A stretch of 64,000 bases of DNA from Ophioderma brevispina (taxonomy: Eukaryota > Echinodermata > Ophiuroidea > Amphilepidida > Ophiodermatidae): assembly GCA_023653785.1 (NCBI GenBank), contig JAMKCH010007254.1, positions 17,799 through 81,798 of the forward strand. Direction: 5' to 3'. A program made the position numbers and the translations under genes. Positions 1-8,439 of this stretch are shown here, piece by piece (positions within the stretch are counted from its first letter, which is position 1; each line of letters starts with the position of its first letter). The notes beneath the pieces are model-generated. The model did no database searches, had not been told where the DNA came from, and saw only the letters and a program-made list of their open reading frames with translations.

Positions 1-470
1 CGGCAGATTCTTATTCTACAAACCAACCCTAATCTATCATTTTCAGCAAAAAAAATGTATATATACCTAACTGTACGGTGACATGAACGTTCTCTTTGAC
101 TAGTATTAGTTATCATAGCGTTGTTAAAATGGTGGGTCCTGCATAATATTAAATAAAACACTTAGGTAAAAAAAAGTTTGTCTCAGAATAAATGTGCAAA
201 AAAAGCAAATGCGAAATGCGTTTTTTTTTTTGGAGGAAATGCAAATGTGAAATGCGGGATTTTTAGTGCATTTTTGACCCACTTTTTCATTTTCTTCGGC
301 TGCTTTGTATTTTAAAGAGACACTGGCACATTTGTAAAATAGTACGCCCTCTAGATTTTCAAAATTGATATTTTTGCATGGTTGTAAAGCTTGTTTATAC
401 ATTAGTCCTCACCTGAAATTATTAAGCCCATATCAATGCGCTTATGGGTTAACAGAACGATTTTATAATT
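1..470. other. AT-rich intergenic stretch without gene
   Basis: No coding signal that I recognise. A short motif of the type GCGAAATGCGTTTTT occurs near 200-260. It recurs near 26250-26290 and 41725-41760 in the duplicated blocks, so part of this stretch is probably repeat-derived. Small open frames here have no recognisable composition or motif. Confidence 0.6.
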
Positions 471-519
471 AATGACTCGGGTGACATTAATTCAGCAGAC
501 GAGCAGCAGACTACCTTGT

Positions 520-800
520 TTGACTGGTCTGTGACCTTTGTTGTTTTAATATTAATGAGTACGAGTCTGTGGTATTTATGTAATAGACACATTAGTTGAA
601 TAAAGTTACGGCAAACTTAAAAGTTAGTCAACAAATTACATGGATGTCTTTATCCAGTTATTAATGTGTAGTTTGGGGTATGTTATTTTTATGTGTAATA
701 TATCTCTATTCTTCCAAGGGCCTAATCTATCTTTTGCGAGCAAATTGAAGAAATTTCATAGTTTCTGAAAATATGCCAGTGCCACTTTAAACAAAATGCG
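520..800 (-). repeat. Dispersed repeat, copy in minus orientation
   Basis: Read on the minus strand this matches 33303-33580, 47640-47835 and 48233-48445. All share a run containing 'gcactggcatattttcagaaa', an ATATATTACACATAAAAATAACATAC segment (split here), 'ACATCCATGTAATTTGT', 'AACTTTAATCAACAAATGTGTCTATTACAT' (split here) and 'GACTCGTACTCATTAATATTAAAAC' (split here). It has no coding capacity. The copy matters because it shows the uninterrupted form of a site that carries a MITE in the 48233 copy. Identity of the family is unknown. Confidence 0.75.
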
Positions 801-1320
801 CGCGGTCTTCTGAGACAATTTTTTTATTGGCTTTATCAATGTAATTTGCCTTATATACACCTTTTCAACCATTGGTACTCCAAATTAGGCTAATTTTATT
901 CCATTTTAAAAACTAGATTAAGCTTTAACACTTTGGAACTTTACACACTGGAGACAAAAATTTGGGTTAAAAAAAGCATACTACCCGACGGGCAGAAAAC
1001 CCAATAAATACTTACCTCAACGAACAACGGGTCTTGTAGATGAAGCGATTCTATGACAGTGAGACTACTATTAAAACCCGCCTTCTCGCTCACGTACGCC
1101 AGAAATTTCTTTGAGTGATAAAATTCAAAATAAATGAGTTGTAGTTATTATGGGAAAAAATGATAGGTCGGCGGTTCGATTTGTCTTTTAAAAATCTCCT
1201 TGGATCAGGACAGATTGTTTTTAATTTCCAGTTTATGTATACTTGTTTTTAAGGTGTGTGCGGGAATTTTTTAATCATCATTGGGATTCTTTTTTCTTGA
1301 TGTCACAAGTTAACTGGAGA
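800..1320. other. Intergenic, nothing recognised
   Basis: No gene, RNA, tandem repeat or clear inverted repeat seen. Confidence 0.5.
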
Positions 1321-1339
1321 TTACAATGCTAAGCTTGGC

Positions 1340-2572
1340 ATGAAGACGCGCTCTCTTGCAACAACGAGTCCCACAGAAAATGGCATGTACACGAAGCTGA
1401 CTTCATGGAACAATTTAACCTTGTTTGCATACGAACACAAGATTCCAAAATCAAGTAGGTAGAATGTGAACACACCGTCGCCCAAATGGAGAACTTGTCC
1501 AATTGGACTACATTCTAGTCAGAAAGAAGTGGATTAACAGCATTAGAACTCAAGAGCCTACAACACCTTTGAAGCTGTTAAGTCTGATCGTAGCTTGAAG
1601 ATAGGAACTCCAGCACAGTATATGATGTTCTCACTTCAGTCAACAATTTAGAAATGGCACTGGAGATGCTACCTAGAAGAAAGAAGAGAAGACTATACTG
1701 CCTTTGCCTCAAATGACAAAGTTAGTAAAGCCAGAGAAAAACTGAAGTCTGCAGCCAAGAAGCACTGTACTAAATCCACCAGAAGCTCCAAGCAGAACCT
1801 TAATGCCGCAAGGCGGCCTTGATTATTGCTTACACCGTGTTTCCCTTGAAAGGCATGTAATTCCAATGCGGAAGCACTTGACACCCTACATCATGAAAAC
1901 AAAGCATACTGCTGCTAAGAGGCACTGAAAGAGCTGACTGGTAAGAAGGCTACCCCACCTAACTGAAGAGCGCCTCGACAAATGGATTCAGCACTTAAAC
2001 GTGCTTATTCCGATTTTTGTCTATCGTGTTCTGCAATTGATAAGGGAGCCTGACACTTGTATACGCTGACCAACAATTACCGTGGGGAAACAAACTTGCT
2101 CTAAACGTCACCAAAGTCAGCATCTCACAGACCTTGACTATGCAGAATGATCTAGTTCTAACAGCCGATCTGATATGTGGTGCTTAAGATCTACTAAAAT
2201 CACTTGAAAGTGCTGCAGACAAAGTCGGCCAACAGTTAAATGTCAAGAAGACGGAATTTATGACCGTCAATGACGAAGATAATCATCAACCTATTTGCAC
2301 TACAGACGGTACCCAACTCAAAGAAGTCAGGGACTTCAAGTACTTCGGGTCCTGTGTTGCCGACAGCAAGAAAGACTTCTTGTCACGCAAAGGACAAACT
2401 TGGAATACCTGCAATAAATTTCACCACTTATGGCAATCGGGTATCTCCAATTCAACAAAGATGAAGTTCTTTAGAGCCTCTGTAGACAGTATCCTTTTGT
2501 ATGGACCCGAGTCCTGGACCATGAAGAAAGAGCTACAGGATAGGTATCTCTTATTACTACCTATGGCTTAAT
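1340..2572 (+). mobile_element. LINE (non-LTR retrotransposon) relic: endonuclease and reverse transcriptase
   Basis: A decayed APE-type LINE on the plus strand, readable only by moving between frames. At 1345-1550 the endonuclease C-terminal part is visible: 'TENGMYTKLTSWNNLTLF', then PNGELVQLDYILVRKKW (about 1482-1535), which matches the usual 'SPNG..nQIDYILVRKRW' block of LINE endonucleases. At 1690-1790 comes an Arg/Lys-rich linker (KVSKAREKLKSAAKKH). At 2130-2570 the reverse transcriptase palm/thumb appears: a degenerate (Y/F)ADD box near 2137, 'ADKVGQQLNVKKTEFM', then 'VRDFKYFGSCV', 'KMKFFRASVDSILLYG' and 'ESWTM'. These read like the thumb of LINEs with the FKYLGS..LLYGcEsWTL signature. 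Internal stops and frameshifts show it is dead. The RT core between the linker and the ADD box is largely missing. The clade cannot be fixed by eye. Confidence 0.8.
2260..2571 (+). pseudogene. LINE reverse transcriptase thumb fragment (103 codons open)
   Basis: This is the longest intact part of the LINE relic. The frame is open upstream of the ATG at 2260 back to about 2209 (LLKSLESAADKVGQQLN), so the ATG is not a true start. Conserved features are the K-T-E-F block after the catalytic ADD box, FKYFGS and the LLYGPESWTM turn. The reading stops at 2571, just before an inverted repeat. No independent function is expected. Confidence 0.75.
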
Positions 2573-2584
2573 TGGCGCAATGAA

Positions 2585-2687
2585 ACTGAAACCATGTCCA
2601 ATTGTGATTGAGATGAAACATCACATGATTCGAACCAGTGATTTCATTGTGTACATTGGCGCAATCACAATTGGACATGGTTTCAGT
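2585..2687. repeat. 26-bp perfect inverted repeat with 51-bp spacer
   Basis: Arms at 2585-2610 and 2662-2687 are exact reverse complements; the left arm begins ACTGAAACCATGTCC. The hairpin lies directly after the LINE RT fragment. It could be the remains of a small palindromic transposon inserted in the LINE's 3' region or at its end. Confidence 0.85.
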
Positions 2688-2759
2688 AATTGTCCCCTGT
2701 GCAGTCATCCATGCACCATAACCCCATAAATTTGGTATCAAAAGATGCAAGAAGATGTA

Positions 2760-3200
2760 CTCTAATCAAATGCTACAACCATTCATGAAAATATTAGTCA
2801 CATGGAACATCACAGCTTATCAAGGAAGTGTATACTTTTTTGACTCACGCTGTATTTAATATGTAAAAAATAAACCATTTTCTAGCATTTCTATTGATAT
2901 TTTTAAAGAATAGTGCGATATACACAGTACTCAGAAATGTTATTATAATAAAACATTCATATCACCGTGTATTTCTAGTCTTAAAATTCCATGTTTTACA
3001 CTCTTTACCCCATAGCACACTTACAGCGTTATCTTTTTCAAGTTGTCGATATCCAGGATCAGTTGTGGTAGTCTTTTCCATGAGTAGATCATACCTCGGA
3101 CAAGGTGCAATACTAAGCAACTGAATACATTACATGAAAACAAAAGAAAGGTTTCAGAATATGTTCAAGGCTCTGCCTCTCTCAACATTGAGTGCAAATA
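2760..3200. other. Intergenic, nothing recognised
   Basis: AT-rich, no gene or repeat structure that I can support. Confidence 0.5.
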
Positions 3201-3272
3201 GAGCAGGACCGTCAAAATTGACGGTGAGGCCTGCGAGTGTAAAAGGCATGCCAACGAGAGCACACAAGCCCA

Positions 3273-3468
3273 AAATAGCTATAGTCTGTGTCACTATCTC
3301 TGTGCAGTGACGTCAGTGCGAGGTTTGTTGGTTGCAAGAGTATATCGCTCGCGCTGACTTGAAGCGACGGCGCTTTTACGCGCGCACACAAAGCCGGCAT
3401 TTCTTGACGCGGGCGTAAATGTTATGACATCACTGCACAGAGGTAGAGACACGGACTACAGGCAATTT
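3273..3468. mobile_element. MITE-like palindromic element
   Basis: Imperfect terminal inverted repeats of about 44 bp: left arm 3273-3316, right arm 3424-3468. Shared core words are 'GTCTGTGTCACTATCTCTG' on the left and its complement 'CAGAGGTAGAGACACGGAC' on the right, then GCAGTGACGTCA against TGACATCACTGC. The ~105-bp interior is CG-rich compared with its surroundings (ATATCGCTCGCGCTG, GACGGCGCTTTTACGCGCG). There is no transposase. Its exact ends and target duplication are unclear. Confidence 0.7.
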
Positions 3469-3469
3469 T

Positions 3470-4038
3470 AAGTTGGCTTTTAGAGCCACTTCGGGGTACA
3501 TGTCATTGTGCTTCACGCACATTATTTCTGAAAACAGGACCATGAGTTTTCATCTACCTGAGGGCCCGTACCAACTCTCGCTGGCCCTGCAACGCAGCAT
3601 CATTCATGTCAGTAGTCATTATATACATTACATAAACTGCTTGTTTATTCCGCTGAGACTGCCGAATTCACTAGCGTTTTCGCTTCCGCTTTCGCGTTTT
3701 ACACTAAGTCTCACTCTCTCCTCCAAGGAAATTGAGGTTTTTGTAAAAACAGAACTTACCGAAGATCATGTCCGCCATTACGTAACTGTTTTCGCATCTT
3801 TTAAAAGTTTCTTTATGAAGTTAATCCCTTCTTTGCATTTTCAAACTGTTCAAACGTGAATAACTCATGTTTAACTAATCCTTTCACCGTTCTCACTCAA
3901 CCAGCTTAGAAAGTGGCACAAACTCGATTTTTGCGTTCCGCAGTAAACTCTCTCGATTGCAAAAAGCAAATGCGCTGAAACAAAAAAGTATTCAAATCCT
4001 GGTCTTTTTTCTTTGTGAAATAACAGAACATTTGCATC
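3470..4038. other. Intergenic with one unrecognised open frame
   Basis: An open frame at 3473-3859 (+) of 128 codons has no motif I recognise and low-complexity Leu/Ser/Phe content. I do not call it a gene. Nothing else is visible. Confidence 0.5.
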
Positions 4039-4039
4039 T

Positions 4040-5264
4040 ACTGTCCATTCAATTATCTTTAGACCCTTGGTTTTTAATTAATATTAGAGAAGGTAGTGGT
4101 GTCGGGAAAATATCGTGAAAGAACAGTTTTGTATTCACGAAATTACCCAACTTGATTTTAAATTTCAAAATTAGGATGGAATTTTAGCTACAAATTGAAA
4201 TTTGACCCTTTTTCCTTCAAAGTTGCAAATGATCTGTTCAACGTCTGATGCCATTAAGAAATGACGTGTGAGGTGGTCTTTGGTATTATATTAATACGAT
4301 GGGAGGTTAGGAAAATGGACGTGGTGAGGTGGTCTTTGGTATTATACATAGGAGGTAGGAAGCGACTACCGATGTAGCGATACCCATGCGACAACATCGG
4401 CGGACCAGAAGACCTTGGTCGGACAGTGGCCTGCATGTATTGTGTCATCTTCTCTTAAAAGGACATAATACGAAGAAGGTATTGTATTCACTGATCTCTA
4501 TACAATGGATTGGCTACACAACGGTGATTGTATAGTAGATCAATGCAGCAACCGGCGGACATCTTGGTCTACCAGTACAATAGCTTTCCAGAGGCACCTG
4601 TTTAACAGAAGTTGTATCTCGAGTGCCTGATTTAGGGACATGTCATCCCATACGGCACAACATCAAATGCGTTGAGCTTGATTGTGTACTCTGTTATGCG
4701 TTTTATCCACATCTCAATGGAAACACACTTTGTGTAATTGACCGGCTCTTAACCACCTGCTTGGGCTCTTTTTGGATTACCAATATGGCCGTCAGTGGTT
4801 GCAAGTACGGAGCCCAGGTTTCCAATCCATTGTATAGAGATCAGTGATTGTATTTGTAAGCTTTTGTATTTCTTTGAAGGTTTGTTTGCCCATGGATAAA
4901 ATCCCCGGAATAAAATAAACGCTATTTATACGTTACAAGCATTGCTCATGATATCGATCAATGTATTATACTGTCAAAGATTGATGCAACGTATTACACA
5001 CCTATATTATAAATGGAACATTCCTGAAAAGGTTTATGCTCATTACGAATATTCGGCTGGTTCCGATTCCTTGCCGATTGATGGCCAAATATCACAGAAA
5101 TTGAATAGAATTGGGTATGAAGAAATACTTTTCAGCATGCACCTTCAAAATCTTGTTGGGTAATTAGATGAATACCAACTTTTCTTTCACGATTTTTCCC
5201 CGACACCAATACCTTCTCTAATATTAATTAAAAACCGAGGGTCTAATCTAATTGAATGGACAGT
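4040..5264. mobile_element. Foldback element with nested inverted repeats (~1.2 kb)
   Basis: The outer arms 4040-4155 and 5165-5264 are reverse complements (CTGTCCATTCAATTA at left, TAATTGAATGGACAG-type at right; also GAAGGTAGTGGTGTCGG against CCGACACCAATACCTTC). A second inner pair is nested: 4484-4520 and 4820-4855, sharing CACTGATCTCTATACAATGG, with weaker complementarity running inward (GCAACC(A/G)GGCGGACAT type). A direct duplication of GTGAGGTGGTCTTTGGTATT lies in the left half at about 4269 and 4324. No transposase is encoded. The open frames inside fall on the repeat and are not genes. Confidence 0.75.
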
Positions 5265-5274
5265 AATAATTAAA

Positions 5275-5395
5275 GGGCACATGTGGTGCAAGTGGATCAG
5301 CGCTGGCTTCATAAGCATAAGGATGCGGGTTCGAGCACGCTGTTGCCAGTGTGTTGTGGACTTCACCCCTCTTCACCCAGAAGTATAAATGGGTA
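5275..5395 (+). mobile_element. tRNA-derived SINE head
   Basis: Read on the plus strand there is an RNA polymerase III A-box-like segment (TGGTGCAAGTGGATCAGCGC, 5284-5303) and a B-box-like segment (GCGGGTTCGAGCACGC, about 5325-5340) at tRNA spacing. The middle contains GCTTCATAAGC, reminiscent of a Met-type CAT anticodon loop. Downstream is TTCACCCAG..AGTATAAATGGGTACC, a body I associate with SINEs of marine deuterostomes. It runs directly into the next MITE at 5395. It is not a functional tRNA because the acceptor stem does not close. Confidence 0.65.
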
Positions 5396-5746
5396 CCGGT
5401 GTGAAAGCAGATATAGTCCGGCGGGAGCCACAGTCCGGGGCTCCATAGACGTTAACGGAATAAAGCGTAAAACTAATGTTGCGTAAAGAGTCAACTGAAT
5501 CGATTGCCCTATTGTTCACCATTGTTCCCGGACTATGAGTACGCCGGACAATGGTTACCTCTACACCAGTGTGAAAGCAGATATAGTCCGGTGGGAGCCA
5601 TAGTCCGGGGCTCCATAGACGATAACGGAATAAAGCGTGAAACTAATTGCTAATGTTGCGTGAAGAGTCAACGAATCGATTGCCCTATTTGCATTCAACA
5701 TTGTTACGGACTAGAGTCGCCGGTCAATGGTTACTTCTACACCGGC
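5394..5746 (+). mobile_element. Tandem dimer of ACCGGTGT-ended MITE
   Basis: Two direct copies, 5394-5570 and 5564-5746, sharing the terminal motif. Each begins ACCGGTGTGAAAGCAGATA, then TAGTCCGGCGGGAGCCA and a core 'CGGAATAAAGCGTGAAACTA', and ends with the inverted complement (CCGGACTATGAGT..., ...CTACACCGGT). Further copies of the family lie at 29310-29452, 35712-35880, 46858-47038, 50995-51165 and 51811-52113. It has no coding capacity and would move with a transposase supplied from elsewhere. Confidence 0.8.
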
Positions 5747-6210
5747 ATTAAGGCGGGATGAAAATATACCTGTTGGAGGAGTGGCGAAACCCCCACAGCC
5801 CCAACATTATATGAAGGAGTATGGCCCAAACGACCAAGGACAGAAAGCTGAGCAATCGCCTGCGGGCGCACCTTTTTTATAATTAATGTATCTACTCCAC
5901 TATATCTCTGGCTCACACCCCTCCAAATTCAACCATACGCTAGACAAGATGCATGAAGTGACCGGATAAAACAATTACACTATAAATGGCTTCTGTTGAA
6001 AGTTGGAAACAAAAACAAAATAGTCCAAATATTCGATTATGCATAGTTGACCATTGCTTATTGATTTGTACCTAAAATGATTAACGAATAGATCAGAACA
6101 ACTGCTTAGCTCCTATAAGCTTCCTGTGTGGAAAGAACTAAACATTGATTACCGTCTCATCTCAAATAGAATTTTCAAAAGTACTTTAATGTTTTTAAGC
6201 GTTAAATCAT
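5747..6210. other. Intergenic, nothing recognised
   Basis: No gene or repeat structure seen. Confidence 0.5.
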
Positions 6211-6214
6211 ATTG

Positions 6215-6398
6215 TGATGAGAGGAACACATATTGTATGAGAGGCTACCCTATATTGTCATGTGACAGGATACACTAATTGTCATGAGAGGATAACTCTA
6301 TTGGCATGAGAGGATACACGATGTCATGGAGGATCACACTATATTGTCATTGAGAGGATACCCTAGATTGTCATGAGAGGATACACTATACTGTATAA
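6215..6398. repeat. Minisatellite, unit about 25 bp
   Basis: About seven imperfect copies of a unit resembling CACTATATTGTCATGAGAG(GATA), with single-base indels between copies. It lies directly downstream, on the minus strand, of the PLE endonuclease region and may represent its 3' tail or an independent array. Confidence 0.8.
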
Positions 6399-6564
6399 TA
6401 TATATAGATGACAAATTGCGGGCGGCGGAGAGGTATGGTAGTCGCATTATCCTTGGTGATGCTGGAGTGGTTTTCTAAGTAGAATTTGTTCTCTTGGCGG
6501 CACTTGAATCTAGTTCGGGTCGCGTGTTGAGTAGTCTGCGTTGTCGGCCTGATGAAGCCAGCTT

Positions 6565-6795
6565 CTAGGTGAGGCAGAGGTCGCATTTCTTGGTTCCGCT
6601 GGAGTACGGTCGGGCGATGGATACGGATTGGCCAAGTGATGTCGTAGGGTTGGTTGTTCTTCTGTGAATGAACCAAACGTACTTGGAGAGTTCTGTGCTC
6701 TTTGGTGCGTTCATTTCTGAGAGATGTATGTGGTTGTTGAATCTAGTATGCAAGGTGGGTGCGGTCAGTCCGATGTAAGTTTGGTGAAGCTCCAC
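6565..6795 (-). pseudogene. PLE GIY-YIG endonuclease fragment
   Basis: 76 codons open. TYIGLT near the start, TRFNNH about 12 residues later (the conserved Arg/His region), STELSKYVW in the middle and GTKKCDLCLT at the end are the expected landmarks of one PLE nuclease lineage. The family makes the nick used for target-primed reverse transcription; this copy cannot, being separated from any RT. A second frame (6386-6676) carries the shifted continuation PTTQTTQHATRTRFKCRQ, so a frameshift lies near 6580. Confidence 0.75.
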
Positions 6796-6829
6796 TGTTC
6801 GCTACTTTGACTCGGCGCTGTAGATGATG

Positions 6830-7285
6830 TTAGTTTTCAAACAGTTTTCTGAAGTGGGCACAGGTCCTGTTGCGGAAGTTGCATCCAGGTTGTGTAGGTT
6901 GATTATCCTTTGCGGCGATCTTCTGGTTGTGGGTTTTGATGATGTTGGCGACGTTGGGCAGGCAGCTGTAGCTGATCTTGACGGTGTTCCGGGTGAATAT
7001 CTTGTTGAGTTTGGATCCGGTTGGGAAATGTTTGTCGAGGAATTGATGAACGATCGTCCGCCTGTGGTGGAGCGTTCTTGCGAAGGGGGTTAACCCGATG
7101 ATGTTACGTTTTACGTTTGGGTCGTCCGTGTAACCAGATGATGTTCGTTTACGTTTGCGGGTCGTCCAGCGTCTCATGCCGCCTCTACGACCCAACAAAC
7201 GTCTCTCTACGGACGTCCGGCCACAACCGCATATATATTCTCCGCCTCCAACGATAGCAGACAGTTGTTCCGATGATCGCAACAA
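6830..7285 (-). pseudogene. PLE linker region ORF fragment
   Basis: An open frame of 151 codons. Residues about 70-150 carry the PLE linker signature (DKHFP..SKLNKIF, NTVKISYSC, NIIKTHN and a CN.RN.TC.H.. cluster). Residues 1-55 are Arg/Gly-rich and not recognised, and probably come from decayed sequence. The ATG is not a genuine start. It continues in another frame into the GIY-YIG nuclease at 6565-6795. Confidence 0.7.
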
Positions 7286-7379
7286 GCGTGAAATCCGAGT
7301 AACAAAACAGTTTCAGCAGGTTCAATTTATCTCGCTCTGCTTTCAAGCATGAGCACTCTGCATGAAGATAGTCTTCTCG

Positions 7380-7485
7380 CCTATTATATATATATATACT
7401 ATATATTTATATAGTAATATTATATATATATATAATATATCTATATATAATATTATATATTTTTTTTTTTTTTTTTTAATTTTTT
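7380..7485. repeat. AT microsatellite and poly(T)
   Basis: Interrupted (TA)n from about 7383 to 7460 followed by a run of about 17 T. It marks the border between the PLE fragment and the SINE-like tandem units. Confidence 0.9.
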
Positions 7486-7589
7486 AGGTTTTTTCTTTTT
7501 TTAAGTGTTTTTAAATGGCCGTTAGGCTATAAAGAAGCACAAGTCAATGGGAAAGAAAGAAAGATCAGAGTAGAAGAAAGCCTCAAAGA

Positions 7590-7656
7590 GCACTCGCCGG
7601 GAATCGAACCCGGTAACATGCGTACATGAGATGTGATACCATTACACCACGAGTCC
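7590..7656 (-). other. tRNA-like sequence, unit 1 of tandem
   Basis: Minus strand: ACTCGTGGTGTAATGGTATC (A-box region) and CCGGGTTCGATTCCCGG (perfect T-arm and B box). Six of seven acceptor pairs form (GACTCGT with GCGAGTG). The anticodon arm is degraded here. The consensus of the three units gives stem TCTGC/GCAGG and loop CATGTAC, with TGT at the anticodon position but A rather than the invariant T at position 33. I take it as tRNA-derived, not a working tRNA. Confidence 0.65.
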
Positions 7657-7901
7657 ACACGGCTGAGATACGACTTGAGCGTATAGGGATATAAAGATGT
7701 AAGGCTATATAGTGGCGCCGTAAACAGTATAGTAACAGAGTCACAAGGGTGGCCGCTATGCGGTAAGTTAATATAGAATCATAGGAGCTAAAGGGACGCA
7801 CCTAACCGCATTTAAAGTATGTGAAATGGCCGTTAGGCCTATTAAAGAAGACAAGTCAATTGGAAAGAAAGAAAGATAGAGTAGAAGGAAAGCTCAAAAG
7901 A

Positions 7902-7974
7902 GCACTCGCCGGGAAGCGAACAGGGTCACCTGCGTACATGACAGGATGTTGATAACCATCTACACCACGAATCC
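7902..7974 (-). other. tRNA-like sequence, unit 2 of tandem
   Basis: Same segment as in unit 1. The B box is damaged (CTGTTCGCTTCCC), while the TGTACGCAGGTGACC region is kept. Not functional. Confidence 0.6.
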
Positions 7975-8217
7975 CACACGGCTGAGATACTCTTTTGAGG
8001 TATATGGCTATATAGCTGTAAGGCCTATATAGGTGGCGCCGTAACAGTATATTTAACAGAGTTAAGGGTGGCGCTATGTGGTAAGTTAATATAGAAATCA
8101 TAGGGCTAAAGGGTACGCACATACCGCATTTCAAGTATTTTAAGGGCCGTTAGGCCTATAAAGAAGAACAAGTCAATGGAAAGAAAGAAAGAGCAGAGTA
8201 GAAGAAAGCCTCAAAGA

Positions 8218-8285
8218 GCATCGCGGAATCGAACCTGGGTCACCTGCGTACATGGCAGATGTGATACCATCTACACACGAGTCCC
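8218..8285 (-). other. tRNA-like sequence, unit 3 of tandem
   Basis: Same segment with GGTTCGATTCC kept and the clearest anticodon arm (ATCTGCCATGTACGCAGGT). The acceptor stem has lost bases. Confidence 0.6.
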
Positions 8286-8439
8286 ACACGGCTGAGATAA
8301 TACTTTTGAGGTATATGGCTATATAGCTGTACGGTATATAGGTGGCGCGTAACAGTATATTTAACAGAGTCAAGGGTGGCGCTATTAATATATATATATC
8401 TATATATAGGTCGTATTCTGGTAGCACTGGATCAATTTA

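Larger units (their letters stand above)
6400..7290 (-). mobile_element. Penelope-like element, 3' part (linker and GIY-YIG endonuclease)
   Basis: On the minus strand the order is a linker with LDKHFPTGSKLNKIFTRNTVK and YSCLPNVANIIKTHN (about 7060-6920), then a Cys-containing segment (CNFRNRTCAHF), then the endonuclease HQTYIGLTAPTLHTRFNNH with STELSKYVWFIH and GTKKCDLCLT (6795-6570), then a degenerate tail RTRFKCRQENKFYLENH. These blocks follow the known order of PLE proteins: RT, linker, GIY-YIG nuclease, with TYIGLT as the YIG half of the motif. The RT itself is absent: upstream (higher coordinates) lies an AT-repeat and the tandem SINE-like units. One frameshift separates the linker and nuclease frames near 6800-6830. 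It is 5'-truncated and dead. Confidence 0.8.
7518..8383 (-). repeat. Three tandem ~310-bp units, each containing a tRNA-like sequence
   Basis: Units start at 7518, 7828 and 8145 with GGCCGTTAGGC(C)TAT and run about 310, 317 and 239 bp (the third lacks its end). Each contains AAGTCAATGG(G)AAAGAAAGAAAG, a tRNA-like segment on the minus strand, the words CACACGGCTGAGATA and TATATAGGTGGCGCCGTAA, and a right part GGGTGGCGCTATG. The tRNA-like part is a pol III promoter signature, so this looks like a SINE that was amplified in tandem, or a composite repeat. Copies differ mostly by small indels. Confidence 0.85.

Noticed and set aside
1693..1884. Minus-strand 63-codon frame
   Set aside because: Shadow of the plus-strand LINE linker region.
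3473..3859. 128-codon frame as a protein gene
   Set aside because: No motif, low-complexity Leu/Ser/Phe content, and no promoter or splice support; a frame of this size is expected by chance in 64 kb.
7590..8285. Three true tRNA genes
   Set aside because: Acceptor stems and D arms are damaged, position 33 is not T, and the segments sit in a tandem repeat with identical flanks; tRNA-derived repeat is the better reading.
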